DNA of 64,000 nucleotides from Scatomorpha sp964367935 (GTDB taxonomy: Bacteria; Bacillota; Clostridia; Oscillospirales; Oscillospiraceae), in the NCBI GenBank assembly GCA_964367935.1, contig CAYIYZ010000001.1, positions 186,001 to 250,000 on the forward strand, written 5' to 3'. Numbering within the stretch: position 1 is the stretch's first letter; the number at the start of each line of letters is the position of its first letter. This document shows positions 60,548 through 64,000 of the stretch, in pieces. The notes beneath the pieces were generated by a model, which saw only the letters and a program-made list of their open reading frames with translations, was not told where the DNA came from and did no database searches. Made by a program: the position numbers and the translations under genes.

Positions 60548-61399
60548 ATGTGGACTAACATACAAGCGTGGATAGACGGTATAATCGGTGACGTTTCCTT
60601 CGGGGAGCAGTCATTCGGGCACCGTATACTCAGCTTAATATCCGAATACGGCCCGAGCTACCTAAACGGTCTATGGAACACCATTATCATAGCAGTTATC
60701 GGTACACTCGCAGGCTGTATTATCGGTCTTGCCGTCGGCGTAGTGCAAGCGACGCCCTCTAACAGCAACGATCACATCCTAAAGCGTATCTTTATGCGCA
60801 TAGTTAAATTTCTACTTGTGAGCTATGTCGAGATTTTCCGTGGCACACCCATGATGATACAGGCGGTATTCATATTCTACGGCCTGCCGCTCGTCTTTGG
60901 CGTGTTTTGGGATATGATGCCCTCGGCACTGCTAATTGTGTCCATTAATACGGGCGCTTACATGGCGGAAACTGTGCGTGGCGGTATATTGTCCATAGAC
61001 CCCGGTCAAACGGAGGGCGCTAAGGCCATAGGAATGACCCATTTCCAGAGTATGCGCTATGTCATTTTACCGCAAGCCGTACGCAACATCATGCCACAGG
61101 TGGGCAACAACTTTATCATCAATGTCAAGGACTCCTGCGTACTTTCCATCATCGGCGTTGTTGAACTGTTTTACGCACATAGGGGTGCTGCCGGCGCCAT
61201 GTACGAATACTTCGGCTCTGCTTGTATAGTCATGGTACTCTACTTTGTGACGACCTTTACAAGCTCACGACTGTTGCGCTACGTGGAGCGTCGCATGGAA
61301 GGTCCGTCGAGCTTTGACCTCGCCACTACGGACACTCTGGCACACACAACGGGCATGTACAGCTATGTAGAGAAAAAATCCGACAGGGAGGGGCGCTGA
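60548..61399 (+). CDS. Amino-acid ABC transporter permease
   Basis: His/Glu/Gln/Arg/opine-type permease of 283 aa with about five membrane helices. Seen: YLNGLWNTIIIAVIGTLAG, EIFRGTPMMIQ, TGAYMAETVRGGI, the EAA-type loop GQTEGAKAIGMTHFQSMRY, and LPQAVRNIMPQVGNNFI. The start is ATG 60548 with GCGGAGG 6 nt before; the longer frame begins inside the hairpin region. It lies 2 nt before the ATPase gene. Confidence 0.93.
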   Translation: MWTNIQAWIDGIIGDVSFGEQSFGHRILSLISEYGPSYLNGLWNTIIIAVIGTLAGCIIGLAVGVVQATPSNSNDHILKRIFMRIVKFLLVSYVEIFRGTPMMIQAVFIFYGLPLVFGVFWDMMPSALLIVSINTGAYMAETVRGGILSIDPGQTEGAKAIGMTHFQSMRYVILPQAVRNIMPQVGNNFIINVKDSCVLSIIGVVELFYAHRGAAGAMYEYFGSACIVMVLYFVTTFTSSRLLRYVERRMEGPSSFDLATTDTLAHTTGMYSYVEKKSDREGR

Positions 61400-61401
61400 T
61401 T

Positions 61402-62142
61402 ATGGGCGATAATATACTTAAAATAAGTCACCTGTCGAAGTCCTTCGGTAAAAACGAGGTACTAAAAGACATAGATTTCACCGTCAATGTCGGAGACGTC
61501 ACCTCAGTTATCGGTGCATCCGGTAGCGGTAAATCGACGCTTTTGCGCTGTATTAACCTCTTGGAGCAGCCGACGAGCGGTGAGATTATGTTCCATGGCA
61601 AGGACATAGCCGCAGCTAAGACAAATGCGGCGGCGTATAGGGCGAAGGTCGGCATGGTGTTCCAGACTTTTAACCTGTTCAATAACTTAAATGTCCTGCA
61701 AAACTGCATAGTTGGGCAGACAAAGGTGCTTAAGCGTACTAAGGACGAAGCGGAAGAAAAAGCTCGCTATTACCTCAAAAAAGTCGGTATGGCGCAGTAC
61801 ATCAACGCTAAGCCGAGGCAGATATCCGGCGGTCAGAAGCAGCGTGTCGCCATCGCTCGTGCTCTCGCTATGGAGCCTGAGCTTCTGCTATTTGACGAGC
61901 CGACCTCAGCACTCGACCCCGAGACTGTCGGCGAAGTGCTCGCTGTCATGCGTGACCTTGCCGCCGAGGGCATGACCATGCTCGTCGTAACGCATGAAAT
62001 GGCATTTGCTCGTGATGTATCACAGCATGTCGTATTCATGAAGGACGGCGTTATTTGGGAACAGGGTGAGCCGAAATCTCTGTTCTCCGAGCCTAAGCGT
62101 ACGGAGACAAGGGAGTTTCTATCACGCTTTCTGGGTGAATAA
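61402..62142 (+). CDS. Amino-acid ABC transporter ATP-binding protein
   Basis: Polar-amino-acid importer ATPase of 246 aa. Walker A GASGSGKSTLLRC, Q-loop MVFQTFNLFNNLNVLQN, signature SGGQKQRVAIARAL, Walker B ELLLFDEPTSALD and the switch VVTHEMAFARDV. It completes the three-gene importer under the lysine riboswitch and is followed by a terminator. Confidence 0.95.
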   Translation: MGDNILKISHLSKSFGKNEVLKDIDFTVNVGDVTSVIGASGSGKSTLLRCINLLEQPTSGEIMFHGKDIAAAKTNAAAYRAKVGMVFQTFNLFNNLNVLQNCIVGQTKVLKRTKDEAEEKARYYLKKVGMAQYINAKPRQISGGQKQRVAIARALAMEPELLLFDEPTSALDPETVGEVLAVMRDLAAEGMTMLVVTHEMAFARDVSQHVVFMKDGVIWEQGEPKSLFSEPKRTETREFLSRFLGE

Positions 62143-62145
62143 ACT

Positions 62146-62195
62146 ATGCGTATGGTGCGACCGACTGTCGCCCCATACGCATATCTGCGTTTTTT
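62146..62195 (+). terminator. Terminator of the ABC importer operon
   Basis: Long stem ATGCGTATGG/CCATACGCAT (62146-62155 with 62173-62182), continued inward by GCGAC/GTCGC, then ATCTGCG and TTTTTT. Confidence 0.85.
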
Positions 62196-62232
62196 CAAGC
62201 AGTAAAATCAGAACCATTGCCCTATGATATAC

Positions 62233-62260
62233 ACGCCCATGTGCTTTGTCACATGGGCGT
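62233..62260. repeat. 11-bp hairpin upstream of sigG
   Basis: Arms 62233-62243 and 62250-62260 (ACGCCCATGTG and complement), 6-nt loop, no T-tract. Its right arm runs into the candidate sigma-F -35 box (62259-62263). Confidence 0.6.
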
Positions 62261-62287
62261 ATAAAATTTCCTCCTCTGGACAGACTA
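62259..62287 (+). promoter_or_regulatory. Candidate sigma-F promoter of sigG
   Basis: GTATA (62259-62263), 14 bp, GGACAGACTA (62278-62287). The B. subtilis sigma-F consensus is GywTA, about 15 bp, GgnrAnAnTw; all but one position fits. In B. subtilis sigG is transcribed by sigma-F from its own promoter. Prediction only. Confidence 0.5.
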
Positions 62288-62311
62288 TGTCCACGGATAG
62301 GGGGGGTTCTT

Positions 62312-63091
62312 TTGTATGGCAAAGTCGAAATCTGTGGCGTGAACACAGCGAAACTCAAGGTTCTGACTAACACTCAAACTCAAGCTCTGCTCACTCGTAC
62401 CAAGGACGGCGACACCGTCGCACGTGAGGAACTGATAGCCGGCAACCTGCGCTTAGTCTTATCGGTTATCCAGAAATTTACAGGACGTGGCGAGAACGTA
62501 GATGACTTATTTCAAGTCGGTTGTGTCGGGCTGATTAAGGCTATCGACAACTTCGACACTTCGCAGAACGTGCGCTTTAGCACTTACGGTGTGCCCATGA
62601 TAGCCGGTGAAATTCGGCGTTACTTGCGTGATAATAGCTCTGTACGTGTCTCTCGCTCCATGCGTGACACCGCCTATAGGGTGCTCAAAGTCAAGGAGAG
62701 TATTACTGCCGAGCGTGGTCGTGAGCCCACTATAGATGAAATTGCCAAGGAGCTCGGCATCAAGCGTCAGGAAGTCGTTTTCTCCCTCGACGCTATCAGC
62801 GATCCTGTTTCGCTCTCCGAGCCTCTATACAACGACGGTGGCGAGAGTATCTGTATCATGGATCAAATCGGTGACGATAAAAACACGGACGAACATTGGC
62901 TGGAACAAATGGCGCTCACAGACGCCATCGAAAAGCTCGGTGACCGTGAGAAGCTTATCCTTGCTCTGCGCTTTTACGACGGTAAAACACAGATGGAGGT
63001 CGCATCAGAGATAAGCATCTCTCAGGCACAGGTCTCACGCCTTGAAAAAAACGCCATAGCTCAGATTAAAAAGAGCATATTTGTATCATAG
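62312..63091 (+). CDS. sigG: Sporulation sigma factor sigma-G
   Basis: Late forespore sigma factor of 259 aa. The N-terminus GKVEICGVNTAKLKVL matches the anti-sigma-sensitive sigma-G start (B. subtilis KVEICGVDTSKLPVL). Region 2 has GNLRLVLSVIQKF, DDLFQVGCVGLIKAIDNFD and FSTYGVPMIAGEIRRYLRD; region 4 has TQMEVASEISISQAQVSRLE. The start is TTG 62312 after GGGGGGG; the nearby ATG 62316 is out of frame and soon stops. A sigma-F-like promoter lies upstream. ylmC follows, as in many spore formers. Confidence 0.95.
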   Translation: MYGKVEICGVNTAKLKVLTNTQTQALLTRTKDGDTVAREELIAGNLRLVLSVIQKFTGRGENVDDLFQVGCVGLIKAIDNFDTSQNVRFSTYGVPMIAGEIRRYLRDNSSVRVSRSMRDTAYRVLKVKESITAERGREPTIDEIAKELGIKRQEVVFSLDAISDPVSLSEPLYNDGGESICIMDQIGDDKNTDEHWLEQMALTDAIEKLGDREKLILALRFYDGKTQMEVASEISISQAQVSRLEKNAIAQIKKSIFVS

Positions 63092-63135
63092 CGCATGTGT
63101 ATACCCTCATAGTATTAAGATAAGGGGGTAGAGTT

Positions 63136-63414
63136 ATGAGTTTATTTTCCGAAATGCGTTATAAAGAGGTCATAGATCTGCATACCGGCCGGCGACTCGG
63201 CTATGTCTGTGACGCTGAAATAGACGAAAAAGACGGACGTATCCTCTCACTCATTGTCCCCGGCGCAGGACGCATGGGCGGCCTCTTGGGGCGTGAGGAG
63301 GACTACGTCCTTCCTTGGGACAGCATCTCAAGGCTGGGCAACGATATTATCTTAGTCGATCTAGAGCGTGACCTACCACGCAGACGCCGTGATAAACGGC
63401 AGCTGTTCTATTGA
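63136..63414 (+). CDS. ylmC: YlmC/YmxH-family sporulation protein (PRC barrel)
   Basis: A protein of 92 aa. The pattern MRYKEVIDLHTGRRLGYV, DGRILSLIVPG, EEDYVLPWDSISRLGNDIILVDL is the YlmC/YmxH type of PRC-barrel protein found in sporulating Firmicutes, of unknown molecular role. AAGGGGG precedes ATG 63136. It sits 44 nt after sigG. The related ylmE-sepF-divIVA genes are 38 kb away instead of following directly. Confidence 0.9.
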   Translation: MSLFSEMRYKEVIDLHTGRRLGYVCDAEIDEKDGRILSLIVPGAGRMGGLLGREEDYVLPWDSISRLGNDIILVDLERDLPRRRRDKRQLFY

Positions 63415-63457
63415 CTAAATTGCAGAGCAGTCACATTAAAAGCGAACACACTTAACT

Positions 63458-63496
63458 AAAATATCCGAGTGCATTTTCTATGCACTCGGATATTTT
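63458..63496. terminator. Bidirectional terminator overlapping rsmA end
   Basis: A 16-bp perfect stem (63458-63473 with 63481-63496), 7-nt loop, A-rich on one side and T-rich on the other. It ends sigG-ylmC on the plus strand and rsmA on the minus strand; one arm codes for the last codons of rsmA. Confidence 0.82.
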
Positions 63497-64000
63497 AATT
63501 CGTCCGCCAGCCTTGCAAAGTCACATATGCTGAGGCTCTCACCTCGTACACGCACATCAAAGCCGCAGGTTATTATCGCTTTTTCTATCTGCTCCTTGCT
63601 ATAGTCCGACAAGCCGTTTGTCAAGCCGTTTAGCATAGTCTTACGTCGCTGATTAAATGAGGCTCGTATGACTCGGAACATGAAGCGCTCGTCCTTAACC
63701 GCACAGGGCGGCGTCTTTCTCGGCACTAAACGCACGACCGCAGACGTCACCTTCGGCGCCGGCATAAAGCACTCGGGCGGCACATCAAAGAGCTTCTCCG
63801 CCTCACAATGCCAGTTTAAATAAAGGGTGAATGCTCCGTAATCGCCCTTGCCCGGCTCTGCGCAAAAACGCTCCGCCACCTCTTTTTGTACCATGAGTGT
63901 CAGACTCTCAAACACGCCCGACTCCAACAGCGTCGTCACCATAGGTGTCGTCACATTATACGGTAAATTCGCACACACCACAGGCTTTAAGCCCATTAAA
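63478..64000 (-). CDS. rsmA: 16S rRNA dimethyladenosine transferase, C-terminal part (5' end outside window)
   Basis: RsmA/KsgA methylates A1518 and A1519 of 16S rRNA (E. coli numbers) using SAM. About 174 residues are visible. Seen: catalytic motif CANLPYNVTTPMV (NLPY), VQKEVAERFCAEPG, KLFDVPPECFMPAPKVTSAVVRL and FNQRRKTMLNGL, followed by the C-terminal helical domain. The frame is open to the window edge, so the N-terminal SAM-binding motif I lies beyond it. The gene end forms one arm of a terminator hairpin. Confidence 0.95.
   Translation of the reverse strand, partial: LMGLKPVVCANLPYNVTTPMVTTLLESGVFESLTLMVQKEVAERFCAEPGKGDYGAFTLYLNWHCEAEKLFDVPPECFMPAPKVTSAVVRLVPRKTPPCAVKDERFMFRVIRASFNQRRKTMLNGLTNGLSDYSKEQIEKAIITCGFDVRVRGESLSICDFARLADELKYPSA

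Noticed and set aside
63478..64000. rsmA as a truncated pseudogene
   Set aside because: The frame is still open at the window edge; the missing N-terminus is simply outside the sequence.

Overview
The window looks like chromosomal DNA of an anaerobic, spore-forming member of the class Clostridia (Bacillota), most like gut Oscillospirales or Ruminococcaceae relatives. The grounds are sigma-G and spoIVB sporulation genes, the sepF/divIVA/ileS and sigG/ylmC neighbourhoods, a one-chain clostridial PurL, a 4Fe-4S-type PurF, a V-type ATPase operon, strong Shine-Dalgarno sites with frequent GTG/TTG starts, and canonical sigma-A promoters. Base composition looks near balanced, except for a visibly A+T-richer c-di-GMP block at about 38.4-43.0 kb. 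I see no transposase, phage gene, CRISPR array, tRNA or rRNA. Taxonomy is inferred from gene content only.

Layout. 0-4.3 kb (+): 3' end of a methylglyoxal-synthase-like gene, a tandem SnoaL-like protein, then hisS-aspS. 4.6-9.6 kb (-): purD-purL, flanked by two repeat-filled intergenic blocks. 10-13 kb (-): parA-parB-serS, with a perfect parS site just upstream of a strong parA promoter. 13.2-19.3 kb (-): miaB-mutS-CPBP protease-thiN-phospholipase-like gene, divergent from 19.5-25.2 kb (+): mutL-miaA-hfq-HlyD-like-yggS-sepF. 25.4-30.7 kb (+): divIVA, then ileS-lspA-rluD. 30.8-36.9 kb (+): a 7-alpha-hydroxysteroid-dehydrogenase-like SDR gene, then purECFMN plus an archaeal-type IMP cyclohydrolase. 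37-43 kb (-): a BMP-family nucleoside-type lipoprotein and three c-di-GMP proteins. 43.1-49.6 kb: spoIVB, an M14 cell-wall peptidase, glyA, a DUF3784 membrane protein and apgM-ispE. 49.7-58.3 kb (-): nine-gene V-type ATPase operon. 58.4-62.2 kb: GH25 lysozyme lipoprotein, divergent from a lysine-riboswitch-controlled amino-acid ABC importer. 62.3-64 kb: sigG-ylmC facing rsmA (ksgA), which runs off the window.

How the genes work together. Most of de novo purine synthesis to IMP is here (PurF, D, N, L, M, E, C and the last cyclisation), fed by one-carbon units from GlyA; PurK, PurB and AICAR formyltransferase are not. Mismatch repair (MutS/MutL) and tRNA A37 modification (MiaA/MiaB) sit back to back around one short promoter region. 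ParABS, SepF and DivIVA serve chromosome segregation and division. SigG, SpoIVB and YlmC serve sporulation.

The most interesting unexplained signals are: a two-copy structured intergenic element (about 25.26 and 31.67 kb) with paired changes in its outer stem; several perfect or near-perfect long hairpins at gene ends; an LspA with a roughly 120-residue disordered tail; a divergent methylglyoxal-synthase-like active site; a shared signal-peptide-plus-linker cassette on two unrelated lipoproteins; a probable CTG start; and a sigma-F-like promoter before a TTG-started sigG.
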